Assembly (NCBI GenBank): GCA_910586405.1
Contig: CAJUII010000032.1
Location: 1 to 23,159, forward strand
Length of the DNA stretch: 23,159 nt
From: an uncultured Lachnospiraceae bacterium
GTDB lineage: Bacteria > Bacillota > Clostridia > Lachnospirales > Lachnospiraceae
Reading direction: 5' to 3'
Part shown: in pieces, positions 14,582 to 22,587 of the stretch
How positions within the stretch are numbered: position 1 is the stretch's first letter
Layout of the letters: each line of letters begins with the position of its first letter
Notes under the pieces: model-generated
The model's input: only the letters and a program-made list of their open reading frames with translations
Database searches by the model: none
Told to the model about the DNA's origin: nothing
Translations under genes and position numbers: made by a program

Positions 14582-14610
14582 TTGCAAATTTCGTGAAAAA
14601 CTGTTATACC
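14582..14610 (+). promoter_or_regulatory. Promoter of the glucokinase gene
   Basis: TTGCAA (14582-14587), 17-nt spacer, TATACC (14605-14610), preceded by TGT to form an extended -10. Start near 14617, about 53 nt before the ATG. Confidence 0.6.
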
Positions 14611-14669
14611 TTACAATAGAAGCTTTTGTGAAGAAGGCTTTTGAATAGATCAGGGAGGAAAGTAAAAGA

Positions 14670-15620
14670 ATGTACAGAGCAGGTATTGATTTGGGCGGAA
14701 CATCCATCAAAGCTGGAATAATAGATGGGCAGCAGAGGATTCTGGCACATACATCTGTGCCAACCAGAGCTGAGCGTCCAGCGGAGGAAGTCATAGCGGA
14801 CATGGCAGCGATTGTCAGACAACTGCTTGAACAGATGCAGATTGAGGAGGACATGCTTGCCGGCATCGGGGTCGGCAGCCCGGGACTTGTGGATGCAGAC
14901 GCCGGCATTGTGCGGTATTCCAATAATATTAGCTGGGAGAATGTAGCGCTTGTAAAAGAGCTTAAAAAGTATTTTGCGTGTGAGATTCGCATCTCCAATG
15001 ACGCAAACTGTGCGGCGCTGGGAGAAGTGAAGGCAGGCGCGGCAAAGGATATGTCAAACGCGATTCTGCTCACACTTGGCACAGGCGTTGGCGGTGGTAT
15101 CATCCTCAATGGCAGAGTTTTTGAGGGCAGCAACGCAGGCGGCGCTGAACTCGGACATACCAGTATGGTTGTGGGCGGTGAGCCCTGTACATGTGGCAGA
15201 CGCGGATGTGTGGAGGCATATGTATCTGCGACAGCATTGATTCGGGATGCCAAAAGAGCCGCAGCAGCAGACAAAAAGTCGCTGCTCAACCAATTGTGTG
15301 ACCAGCGGCTGGAAGATATGAACGGCAGGATTCCTTTCGACGCAGCGCTGCAAGGGGACAAGGCGGCAAAAGAGGTAGTGGAGAACTACTATACTTATCT
15401 GGCTGAAGCGATCGCCAACTATGTCAATATCTTTCGGCCCGATGTCGTGCTTTTGTCAGGTGGTATCTGCAATCAGGGAACGCACCTGACAAAGTCGGTC
15501 GAGGAACATTTAAGTTTTTTGTGCTTTGGCGGGGACAGGGCATTTGTGCCGCCAGTGCGGTGTGCTGTGCTTGGCAATGATGCCGGCGTGATCGGAGCTG
15601 CCAATCTGATCGTCCTATAG
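14670..15620 (+). CDS. glk: ROK-family glucokinase
   Basis: 316 residues, the usual ROK kinase length. ATP-binding DLGGTSIK lies at 7-14. The catalytic Asp111 is in SNDANCAALGE. A phosphate loop TLGTGVGGG lies at 135-143. Glu160 and His163 in GAELGH bind sugar. The ROK zinc motif CTCGRRGCVE (173-182) supplies Cys173, Cys175 and Cys180. It lacks an N-terminal helix-turn-helix, so it is a kinase rather than a ROK repressor. It phosphorylates glucose (possibly other hexoses or N-acetyl sugars) in the cytoplasm. It is a single-gene unit with its own promoter and AGGGAGGAAAG ribosome binding site. Its stop codon lies inside the end of the convergent c-di-GMP gene, with no terminator between them. 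Confidence 0.92.
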   Translation: MYRAGIDLGGTSIKAGIIDGQQRILAHTSVPTRAERPAEEVIADMAAIVRQLLEQMQIEEDMLAGIGVGSPGLVDADAGIVRYSNNISWENVALVKELKKYFACEIRISNDANCAALGEVKAGAAKDMSNAILLTLGTGVGGGIILNGRVFEGSNAGGAELGHTSMVVGGEPCTCGRRGCVEAYVSATALIRDAKRAAAADKKSLLNQLCDQRLEDMNGRIPFDAALQGDKAAKEVVENYYTYLAEAIANYVNIFRPDVVLLSGGICNQGTHLTKSVEEHLSFLCFGGDRAFVPPVRCAVLGNDAGVIGAANLIVL

Positions 15621-18518
15621 TTTATTGTAGAGCAGAAAGGCTGGTTTTGCGAGGAAGAATCCCTGCATAAAATCTGCGTCGAGGGCTTTCAACGTATCAT
15701 ATTCCGCCTGAGTTTCAATGCCCTCAGCGATGACCATAAGCTGATTTTCATGACAGTAGTTGATCGTGCTGCGCACCAATGCCTGTGTAGAGGGGGTCTG
15801 ATCGATATTCTTGATCAGACCCATATCAAGTTTCACATAGTGGAACATGCGTGTGACCAGCATGTCGCTGTTGCTGTAGCCTGAACCAAAGTCATCGAGG
15901 GCAATCGGGATATTCCATTTTCGGCAAAAGGCCCTTTTTTTCTCGTCAATCTCAATCTCACTTCTTGCGTTTTCGGTAATTTCCATCACAATACGGCTGA
16001 GTTTTGTTCCATATAATTCTTCGAGTGTATGCCAGTCCTCCTCAGAGAGCAGCTGGTTTGGAATCGAATTGATGAAAATGTGCGCATTGTCATCATCGTG
16101 TATCTGATCAAAAAATCCTTTCAGTGCATGGAACCAGGTGAGGCGTTCGATCTTGTCCAGTTTAAACTGCGCCTCCGCCACCCGCAGCAGATTGTCAGGA
16201 TGGCCAAGCAGGTCTGAGACAGGGCGAATCAGTGCCTCATAAGCAAATATTTTGCCGGTACTGACATTGATGATCGGCTGGTAGGCATAGCGAACCGCTT
16301 CGTCTATGATAATGCGGTCCAGCTCTCCCACACCCTGCACAAGGATATAATCCCGCACATAGGAATCTTTATCGTATGCCTTGATGCTGCCCTTTGAGGA
16401 TTTCTTGATCTGATACATCGCGAAGTCTGCATATTTGAGCAGTTCGGCATAGTTAGAGGCATCTTCGCTGTAGAAAGCCATGCCTGCGGAAGCGCTCATA
16501 TTCAGCTCATGCCCATCGGGAAGGCTCAAACGTTCCCGCATCAGATGCTGATGGATGCGCCGTAAGGTTGCCACGAGTTTTTGCTGAGGTTCATCGTAGA
16601 GGAAGATGGTAAATTCATCGCCGGCAAGACGGGCGCTGACACTGTTTTTGGGCAGCTCTTTTTTTAGCAGATCGGACAGCGTACATATGTACTTGTCGCC
16701 AATCTCATGTCCGTAGGTATCGTTCGTGTATTTGAGGTTATCGAGATCCCATATAGACAAGACGCCGTTGGTGCAATGGTTCTCGTCGATCAGATATTTC
16801 ATCTCCCGCGAGAAGGCGCGTCGGTTGAAAAGTCCTGTCAGAATATCATAATCCCGGTCATGGATAATTTTTTCCTGCGCTGACCGGCGCTCTGTGATGT
16901 CAGAAATCGTGATCAGAATGCTGTCCTCTATTCGGCTCTGCTTGATATCAAGCCACTTGTCACAATTTCCAGGACGCTGGTAACAATACTCATCAGGAGT
17001 CTCATGACTCTGGATAAAGCAGTCATTGTACTGTGTAATCCTGCTGGTAAACAGCGCTTTAGAAATATGATTATGCGCCCAGCCGTCATCGGGAAGATCG
17101 AGAATTTCAAAAAATTTGTGCGTGCAGTAGACCATGTCGCTCTTGGGGTCAAATTCGCACACGCCGAGAGCGACACCCGTGAGTTCTATGATCTCAGCCA
17201 TTTTGTTTCCCAGCCTGTAGATCGAGATATTCTGTTCCTCAATGGCAGCGGACAGATTGTCAAACTCAGCGATGCGTGTTCTGGGCAGCGTACTGTATCC
17301 AGAAGACAGTCTGTGGATTCCGGCACTGAGGGTGTTGATAGGTTTCATGAAAATGTGCGTGATCATCAATGTTCCTGTGATGGACAGCAGCAGGGACATG
17401 ACGATAGCGCCAAGCACCGTCACATTGAGCTGGTGGGAGGAGGCAAACAATACGTTTGTTCGTATCAGCCCGCACAAAATCCATTGCTGTTCGCGGTAGG
17501 GGGAATTGGCAGCGTAGAAGCGCAGCGGTTGGATACAGGCGTTTGTGGCGGAGTCCAGACCGTCTATGTCCAGGTCATAGATATTGTATTCCTGGCTGCG
17601 GGGACGCATGGTGACGGTGGTTCCTTGTTCCAGCATCGAGTAATAGGTATCGTTGACGACTAGGACGCTCTGCGCAGTTGCAAAATCTTCTGTCGTTGCC
17701 AGAAAATAGCTTCCATATTCATCCAGTGTGATATCATGGCTGGGAAGAAGCTTCTTTAAGTAATCGAGTGTCATGTCGAAGCCAATAACACCGTAGGAGT
17801 GATGTTCACTGTCAAGGAGCGGGATGCTGTAGGTAATGCACAGCATATCATTGGGATGAATGCGGACGGGCATACTGAAATATCCGAGATCAAGCGCAGA
17901 GAGTTCTGTGTATGTATTTCCGCCGTCAAAGGCTGTCTGGTAAAAGATGCAGTCCTTGTCCACATCGAGCGTGGAAGTCCACTGGGAGCTGGTGGTCAGC
18001 GCATAGTCATATAGGATTTGGGAAGGCCCTGCTTCTATTAAGACATCCGAGTTGCTCTCCGGGGAGTCAGAGGGATTGAAATCCCGCAGGTATAAGGCGT
18101 CCTTCTGGGCGCTGCCCGCCTCGCCGTCGAGAATGACGAAACAGGAGGTGGCGCCGCTTCTGCGCAGTGCCCGCAGAACCGCAGGAGTGATATTGCCAAG
18201 TAGCGATTGGCGGTTTGCGGCGTCAGCGGTGTACGCGTCAACACTCAGACCAAGTGCGCCTGATTTCTCAACCGCAAGCATTGTCACCGCCTGATAGAAT
18301 GATTCCATGTTCACCAAGGCAGAAAACTGTTGTTCCAGGGAAGCGTCCCTCGCTGCTACGGTATTGTCCAACACGCGGAAAAGTTTTTGGTCCAGATGAC
18401 CAGAAGTGTTGCTGATAATAATGATACTGGCAAAGATTGTCGCCTGAAAGACAATGATCAAAATGAGCGGCAGCAGGATATAGTATTTTAAGCTTTTGGG
18501 GCGGGATATTTTTCTCAT
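15615..18518 (-). CDS. Membrane sensor with PAS, GGDEF and EAL domains (c-di-GMP turnover)
   Basis: 967 residues. TM1 (12-37), a large extracellular Cache-like sensor region (about 38-362), TM2 (365-390), HAMP (390-440), PAS (about 440-545), GGDEF (550-715), EAL (735-965). The GGDEF signature reads AGDEF (632-636), tolerated in active cyclases; the RxxD inhibitory site is absent (Pro and Ser in its place). The EAL domain keeps EALIRP (761), Asn817, Glu846 in VMEITE, DDFG (875-878), Lys896 and Glu932 in AEGIE, so phosphodiesterase activity is likely intact. It controls the second messenger c-di-GMP at the membrane. It lies 14 nt after the solute-binding lipoprotein gene, from which it is surely co-transcribed. 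Net activity, synthesis or breakdown, cannot be told from sequence. Confidence 0.94.
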   Translation of the reverse strand: MRKISRPKSLKYYILLPLILIIVFQATIFASIIIISNTSGHLDQKLFRVLDNTVAARDASLEQQFSALVNMESFYQAVTMLAVEKSGALGLSVDAYTADAANRQSLLGNITPAVLRALRRSGATSCFVILDGEAGSAQKDALYLRDFNPSDSPESNSDVLIEAGPSQILYDYALTTSSQWTSTLDVDKDCIFYQTAFDGGNTYTELSALDLGYFSMPVRIHPNDMLCITYSIPLLDSEHHSYGVIGFDMTLDYLKKLLPSHDITLDEYGSYFLATTEDFATAQSVLVVNDTYYSMLEQGTTVTMRPRSQEYNIYDLDIDGLDSATNACIQPLRFYAANSPYREQQWILCGLIRTNVLFASSHQLNVTVLGAIVMSLLLSITGTLMITHIFMKPINTLSAGIHRLSSGYSTLPRTRIAEFDNLSAAIEEQNISIYRLGNKMAEIIELTGVALGVCEFDPKSDMVYCTHKFFEILDLPDDGWAHNHISKALFTSRITQYNDCFIQSHETPDEYCYQRPGNCDKWLDIKQSRIEDSILITISDITERRSAQEKIIHDRDYDILTGLFNRRAFSREMKYLIDENHCTNGVLSIWDLDNLKYTNDTYGHEIGDKYICTLSDLLKKELPKNSVSARLAGDEFTIFLYDEPQQKLVATLRRIHQHLMRERLSLPDGHELNMSASAGMAFYSEDASNYAELLKYADFAMYQIKKSSKGSIKAYDKDSYVRDYILVQGVGELDRIIIDEAVRYAYQPIINVSTGKIFAYEALIRPVSDLLGHPDNLLRVAEAQFKLDKIERLTWFHALKGFFDQIHDDDNAHIFINSIPNQLLSEEDWHTLEELYGTKLSRIVMEITENARSEIEIDEKKRAFCRKWNIPIALDDFGSGYSNSDMLVTRMFHYVKLDMGLIKNIDQTPSTQALVRSTINYCHENQLMVIAEGIETQAEYDTLKALDADFMQGFFLAKPAFLLYNKL

Positions 18519-18532
18519 GACGAATACTCTCC

Positions 18533-19933
18533 TTAATTACAACTCTCCTGAATTTGTTTGAGCGTGTCTTTATACCATTCCTCGAAGTGAGCGTCTGTCA
18601 AGAATTTCTCGATGGCTGTGCCGCCTTCCACCGCAGCGCGGTCCCGAAGGGCGAGATTCAGCATTGTGGTATCCAGCACACTCCGCGCTTTGGTGCCGCC
18701 AGTAAATGCCGGGGGCGTGTACATGATATATTGGCGGTTTTCTTCGATCGCGACGCGAAGCGTGTCGCTGACAATCGCGCTTGTGGGATTCTCTGCGAGA
18801 TACTGCTCTATATTTTCGGGCATGACAGCCTCCACGCTGACGGGCATATATCCGCTGTTCACAGAAAATTTAAGATTTTGCTGCCGCTGTGTAAACCATT
18901 TGAGGAAGATAACACTGGCGTATTCCTGAGCTTCTGTCGATTTTGTGACTGCCATGCCCGCGCCCTGCTGAACCGCATAAGAAGGCGTATTGTCAAAGTT
19001 TGGAAGTGGCAGAACAAGGTGCTCAATGGGGTATGGCGCACTGTCTACGGGAGTGACTTCTGTGGGGAAATAGACCGCACTCGATGAGGAGCATACCAAG
19101 GCGATAATCTCACCCAGCTTCACATCGTCGCTGCGATACTGTCCCACATGGCGGTAATATCCTTTCACATAAGGAACATAGAAATGATCCCATATTCTGC
19201 GCATCGAATCGTGGTCAAAGTCGATGACCGTCTCGCCGTTTACCACCTGAAAAATATCATGACCAAGCTGAGAACTTGCGATGATAGGATAGTTGGCAAA
19301 AGCGTCTCTTCCGAAAAATGCCTTGCCGCCAGACCATTCATAATAATTTTCGGCAGTGTCAACAAGACCCTCCCAGGTGGAGAGGGCTGTTGGCTCTGCA
19401 CCTGTATCTTCCGCAAACTTGTCCCAGTCCGTCTTGTTGAGGATGAGTACCTCTGTGGATTTTGCCGTCGGATAAAGCTTCCACTCATGGTTCTCACCGA
19501 TGCAGCCAGCTTCGATGAATAGTTTTACATATGAATTTTTTTCGTCCTCGGTGACATAGTCATCAAAATTAACCAGAGAGATTTCCTTGTCGAGTGCGTA
19601 AGCAGTGTCCTGGTAACACTGAAAAATATTAGGCATATCAGGCGCGCCGATCTTTTCGTTGGCAGAGTCCCAAAGGGCGTTTTCGAGATCAGAGACTGTA
19701 CCCATGCTCTCGGCGTTCACAACAATACCGCTCTCCCGTCCGACGGTGTTGTTGAACTCGGAGACCAGTCCATCGAATGCGGTGGCGAGCGCACCGTTAT
19801 AATAATGCCAGATTTTAATACTCGTAGGATTTTTGGCAGATAAGCCGTGAGTGTCCGTTTTGCTGCATCCAGTCAACAAAATCGCCGACGCAGTACAAAC
19901 AATATATAATATAGAAGTAATTCGTTTTTTCAT
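18533..19933 (-). CDS. Extracellular solute-binding lipoprotein (ABC family 1 type)
   Basis: 466 residues from ATG 19933. The signal peptide ends in the lipobox LLTGC with Cys23, so it is anchored outside the membrane. The mature part starts with SIKIWHYYNGALATAFDGLVSEFNN, the strand-helix opening of family 1 (sugar/oligosaccharide) binding proteins. Later parts (WEGLVDTAENYY, AGMAVTKS, FLKWFTQ, NSGYMPV) also fit that fold. A start 33 codons upstream is open, but GGAGG at 19939-19943 (minus strand) picks 19933. No permease or ATPase genes are adjacent. Instead it is followed after 14 nt by the GGDEF-EAL receptor, so it may present ligand to that sensor rather than feed a transporter (inference). 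Confidence 0.9.
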   Translation of the reverse strand: MKKRITSILYIVCTASAILLTGCSKTDTHGLSAKNPTSIKIWHYYNGALATAFDGLVSEFNNTVGRESGIVVNAESMGTVSDLENALWDSANEKIGAPDMPNIFQCYQDTAYALDKEISLVNFDDYVTEDEKNSYVKLFIEAGCIGENHEWKLYPTAKSTEVLILNKTDWDKFAEDTGAEPTALSTWEGLVDTAENYYEWSGGKAFFGRDAFANYPIIASSQLGHDIFQVVNGETVIDFDHDSMRRIWDHFYVPYVKGYYRHVGQYRSDDVKLGEIIALVCSSSSAVYFPTEVTPVDSAPYPIEHLVLPLPNFDNTPSYAVQQGAGMAVTKSTEAQEYASVIFLKWFTQRQQNLKFSVNSGYMPVSVEAVMPENIEQYLAENPTSAIVSDTLRVAIEENRQYIMYTPPAFTGGTKARSVLDTTMLNLALRDRAAVEGGTAIEKFLTDAHFEEWYKDTLKQIQESCN

Positions 19934-19948
19934 AGTAACCTCCATGAT

Positions 19949-19975
19949 GAAAAACGCCTGTCTTTGGTGTTTTTC
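19949..19975 (-). promoter_or_regulatory. Leader hairpin directly before the lipoprotein ribosome binding site
   Basis: GAAAAACGCC (19949-19958) pairs with GGTGTTTTTC (19966-19975), 10 bp with one wobble and a 7-nt loop. On the minus-strand mRNA the 3' arm ends in five U's and a C, 5 nt before the GGAGG. It resembles a small terminator or a translation-control hairpin. Confidence 0.5.
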
Positions 19976-19979
19976 GCGT

Positions 19980-20071
19980 GAGAAATGCCGTATATCAGGC
20001 ATTTTTCCGTGTGAGACATAGTACTTCTTCACGAAGCAGCCTTTGCTGCGAGTGATGAGAAGTACTTCTCA
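19980..20071. repeat. Palindromic dispersed repeat, copy 2, with a large companion hairpin
   Basis: GAGAAATGCC (19980-19989) and GGCATTTTTC (19998-20007) form the repeat shared with 710-737 (opposite orientation). Next to it a long hairpin has arms 20020-20028/20058-20066 (9 bp), 20029-20032/20052-20055 (4 bp) and 20036-20040/20045-20049 (5 bp). A perfect 16-nt palindrome, TGAGAAGTACTTCTCA, ends it at 20056-20071. All of this lies in the untranslated leader of the lipoprotein operon. Confidence 0.7.
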
Positions 20072-20104
20072 CACTACATCCTTAGTAGTAAATATTTTCA
20101 ATAT

Positions 20105-20134
20105 ATAATATTGTATCATAGAACTACCTGTCAG
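20105..20134 (-). promoter_or_regulatory. Candidate promoter of the lipoprotein/c-di-GMP operon
   Basis: Read on the minus strand: CTGACA (20134-20129), 18 nt, TATTAT (20110-20105). Start near 20098, giving a leader of about 165 nt that contains all the hairpins at 19949-20071. The -35 has one mismatch. Confidence 0.5.
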
Positions 20135-20216
20135 ATAAATAGAAAAATACAATTCCTATAAAATATGGTATAAATTGTACAAAAAATGCAAATGTAAACG
20201 AATTATGTAAAACCCG
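20135..20216. other. AT-rich spacer between divergent promoters
   Basis: Part of the 467-nt gene-free stretch between the divergent genes at 19933 and 20401. This piece shows no ORF or clear hairpin. ATGTAAA-like words occur twice close together (at about 20192 and 20206), but they are too weak to call an operator. Confidence 0.4.
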
Positions 20217-20245
20217 TTGCAGTTGATCTCAAAAACTGATATACT
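20217..20245 (+). promoter_or_regulatory. Promoter of the secreted DUF5722-like gene
   Basis: TTGCAG (20217-20222), 17-nt spacer, TATACT (20240-20245) with TGA before it (extended -10). Transcription would start near 20252, only a few bases before the first arm of the leader structure. Confidence 0.7.
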
Positions 20246-20255
20246 AGACCATATC

Positions 20256-20362
20256 TGAAAAATGCTGCCCGCACGCCTCACTGAGCATGTGATTTGCGTC
20301 AAATGCAGTGGACACAAAACTGCCGAAGATTGTGACACACGTCTGACAAAGAGCATTTTTCA
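20256..20362 (+). ncRNA. Structured 5' leader RNA, possible cis-regulatory element
   Basis: TGAAAAATGCT (20256-20266) and AGCATTTTTCA (20352-20362) are perfect 11-bp complements and would close the element. Inside are a hairpin with CACTG/CAGTG (20279-20283 and 20306-20310) topped by ATTTG/CAAAT (20292-20296 and 20300-20304), and a second with CACAA/TTGTG (20313-20317 and 20330-20334). It begins at the predicted transcription start. It matches none of the riboswitch consensus sequences I can recall, including GEMM c-di-GMP, TPP, SAM, cobalamin and purine. Confidence 0.45.
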
Positions 20363-20400
20363 AATACACGCTTCGAGAAAACAAAATATGGAGGGAAATA

Positions 20401-21843
20401 ATGAGAAGAATCAAACCAAACAGACGTGTTTACAGTATTTTGTTTGTATTGTTTGTCATGATGGCAGGCATTCAGGCAAATGCTGCAAAGGCGTTAAATC
20501 AGGCGTTTGCTGTGGCGGCGCGCAGTATCCTTCTGGATCAGAAGACAATCTCCTTCACAGCCACGCTTCCCGAGATTCCTGTGAGCGATGACAATATCGT
20601 CTATCTGTATGAGATGCAGCCCTTTGAGTATGCGGTTGCGCCCACAGCAGTACCTGTGGCGTCTGCGCCGGTATCGCTGGAGACGGTATTTACAGTACCC
20701 TACACGGAGACACGGCTTTACACGAAGCTTGGTCTTGCGGTGAAGTCAGGCGGGCAGAATGTTCTGATCGCAAATCCGCAGTATATTGCAAACCCAGAGC
20801 TCCTTGCCGCGCACACGAAGGCAAGACAGGCTAGACCGTTAAAGTCGGAGCAGGGAAAAGAGTTCTGCAATCTGTATCTGACAGAGAATGCCGCAGGTGT
20901 CATGGCAGGCAGATACACCACTGCGCAGGTGATGAACACCGGCAGCAATCAGGCGGTTACGAACCCGTATTCGCTGGCGGCGATCATGCCCACAGACACA
21001 CACCCGGTAAGACCGCAGCACTATATGCTCAATGCGTCGGAGCCTGCCGGCATTCATGCGATCGCATCGGAGTTGTCCAAAGTTGCCGCAAACTCTACAA
21101 TTGAGAACTTTATCATCGGAAATGAAGTCAATGTCCGCACCTGGAACTATATGATCTGGACAGACTGGGACAGTTATATCAGAGAGTATGTACAGGCATT
21201 CCGCGTAGCGTACAATGCAGTCAAAAGCCAGAATGCAAACGCGCGGATATTTGTCTGCATCGACCAGAACTGGGACAGGAATCGTCCTGTGGGTCATGCT
21301 GAGTACTATGAATTTATTGATGGCAAGGATTTTCTTACCAAGTTCAATGCGCTGATCGCAAGTGAGGGGAATATTGACTGGGGCGTGGCGCAGCATCCTT
21401 ATCCAGTCCCATTGACATATGCGAAGTTCTGGGATATGTCGGGATGTCCGAGCGGCAGTTACATGGCGGCGCAGGTATCGTCAGGCAAGATGATGACTTT
21501 TCAGAATCTCTCACTGCTCACCAATTTCTTGCAGTCTCCAGAGATGCTCAGTCCGGCAGGAGCCGTCAGACATGTGATTCTGAGCGAGATTGGTTTGACC
21601 AATGCACAGGGAACAGATGTACAGGCAGCCGCGCTTTATGCTTCTTATGTGGCAGCGAAATCCAATCCGTTTGTGGAGGAGATTATCTATCTGTTGAGCT
21701 TTAGCGAACCGCAGGTGGACACACGACTCTCAGGGCAGTCACAGCTTGTATATGACAGCTTGGGCACAGCAAACGAGGCAGTCTATGATGCATGGGCAAA
21801 AGCGTATATCGGCATTGGCGACTGGTCACAGATTCTAAGGTGA
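20401..21843 (+). CDS. Secreted DUF5722-like protein with GH-A-type glycosidase features
   Basis: 480 residues. Signal peptide about 1-29 (basic RRIKPNRR, then a hydrophobic core, cleavage near ANAAKA). An N-terminal beta-rich part (about 40-130) precedes a TIM-barrel-like part (about 150-475). ENFIIGNEVNVRTWNY (235-250) places Glu242 in an Asn-Glu pair, the form of the acid/base in clan GH-A. VILSEIGLT (392-400) places Glu396 where the nucleophile would be. QHPYP (331-335) also fits an active site. I assign DUF5722 by these signatures, from memory. It probably acts on extracellular carbohydrate; substrate unknown. GGAGG lies just before the ATG at 20401. A TetR regulator follows 10 nt after it. 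Confidence 0.75.
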   Translation: MRRIKPNRRVYSILFVLFVMMAGIQANAAKALNQAFAVAARSILLDQKTISFTATLPEIPVSDDNIVYLYEMQPFEYAVAPTAVPVASAPVSLETVFTVPYTETRLYTKLGLAVKSGGQNVLIANPQYIANPELLAAHTKARQARPLKSEQGKEFCNLYLTENAAGVMAGRYTTAQVMNTGSNQAVTNPYSLAAIMPTDTHPVRPQHYMLNASEPAGIHAIASELSKVAANSTIENFIIGNEVNVRTWNYMIWTDWDSYIREYVQAFRVAYNAVKSQNANARIFVCIDQNWDRNRPVGHAEYYEFIDGKDFLTKFNALIASEGNIDWGVAQHPYPVPLTYAKFWDMSGCPSGSYMAAQVSSGKMMTFQNLSLLTNFLQSPEMLSPAGAVRHVILSEIGLTNAQGTDVQAAALYASYVAAKSNPFVEEIIYLLSFSEPQVDTRLSGQSQLVYDSLGTANEAVYDAWAKAYIGIGDWSQILR

Positions 21844-21853
21844 TGATACAGCG

Positions 21854-22456
21854 ATGGGCAAAATAGATCAAAACAAACAGATCAAGAGAGAGTCTCTTCT
21901 GGAGACGGCATTCAAACTATTTACGAGCAAAGGCATTCATAAGACCTCGATCTCAGACATTGTGGATAACGCCGGTGTTGCGAAGGGAACCTTTTATCTG
22001 TACTTTAAGGACAAATATGATATCAGAAATAAGCTGATTGCACACAAGTCAGGCGAGGTTTTCCGGCGGGCGGACCTCGCGCTGAAAGAGACCGATATCG
22101 TTGATTTGGAGGAGCGGGTCATCTTCCTGATCGACAATATCATAAATCAGCTTGTGGAAGACAAGATTCTGCTGGGATTTATTTCCAAGAATCTAAGCTG
22201 GGGGGTGTTCAAGAATGTGCTCATCGGGGCAGGCGAGTATAGCGAGGTGGACTTTTATGATGTCTACCACAGTATGTTTCAGGATGAAGGCAGGTTCAAA
22301 GATCCCGAAGTGATGGTTTTTATGATTATAGAGCTGGTGGGGGCGACATGTTACAGTGCCATACTCTACAGCGAGCCAGTCGGAATCGAGGAGCTAAAAC
22401 CATATATTTTCCGCACGATCAGAGGCATTATGGCGGCGCATCGGATCGGGCAGTAG
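21854..22456 (+). CDS. TetR/AcrR-family transcription regulator
   Basis: 200 residues. The N-terminal helix-turn-helix (about 12-58) reads LLETAFKLFTSKGIHKTSISDIVDNAGVAKG, seen here as LLETAFKLF and TSISDIVDNAGVAKG, then TFYLYFKDKYDI, the TetR hallmark. The remainder (60-200) is helical and would hold the ligand pocket and dimer interface. It is too divergent to name a ligand. The start codon lies 10 nt after the secreted glycosidase-like gene, so they share a transcript, and the regulator may control that unit. No terminator is seen after it before the flgM promoter. Confidence 0.93.
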   Translation: MGKIDQNKQIKRESLLETAFKLFTSKGIHKTSISDIVDNAGVAKGTFYLYFKDKYDIRNKLIAHKSGEVFRRADLALKETDIVDLEERVIFLIDNIINQLVEDKILLGFISKNLSWGVFKNVLIGAGEYSEVDFYDVYHSMFQDEGRFKDPEVMVFMIIELVGATCYSAILYSEPVGIEELKPYIFRTIRGIMAAHRIGQ

Positions 22457-22499
22457 CAGCGGGATAAAACGGTTTACAGAATTAAATTTCAAATAAGTA

Positions 22500-22526
22500 T
22501 AAAGTAAATGAAAAATAATCCGATAA
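22500..22526 (+). promoter_or_regulatory. Sigma-28 (FliA/SigD) promoter before flgM
   Basis: TAAA (22500-22503), exactly 15 nt, TCCGATAA (22519-22526). The consensus is TAAA-N15-GCCGATAA, so only one base differs. Transcription would start near 22534, about 54 nt before the flgM ATG. Confidence 0.85.
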
Positions 22527-22587
22527 ATTAAGTATAAAAGAACAAATAACTTAATTTTTTCGACTAGATGGGAAGGAGGAGTCCGTT

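Noticed and set aside
19934..20032. Start 33 codons upstream for the solute-binding lipoprotein
   Set aside because: It would bury the signal peptide behind a polar stretch and translate through the dispersed repeat and the leader hairpin. GGAGG supports 19933.
20256..20362. GEMM c-di-GMP riboswitch in the leader of the secreted protein
   Set aside because: Considered because a c-di-GMP gene is divergent. The conserved GEMM core words are absent, so the element was left unassigned.
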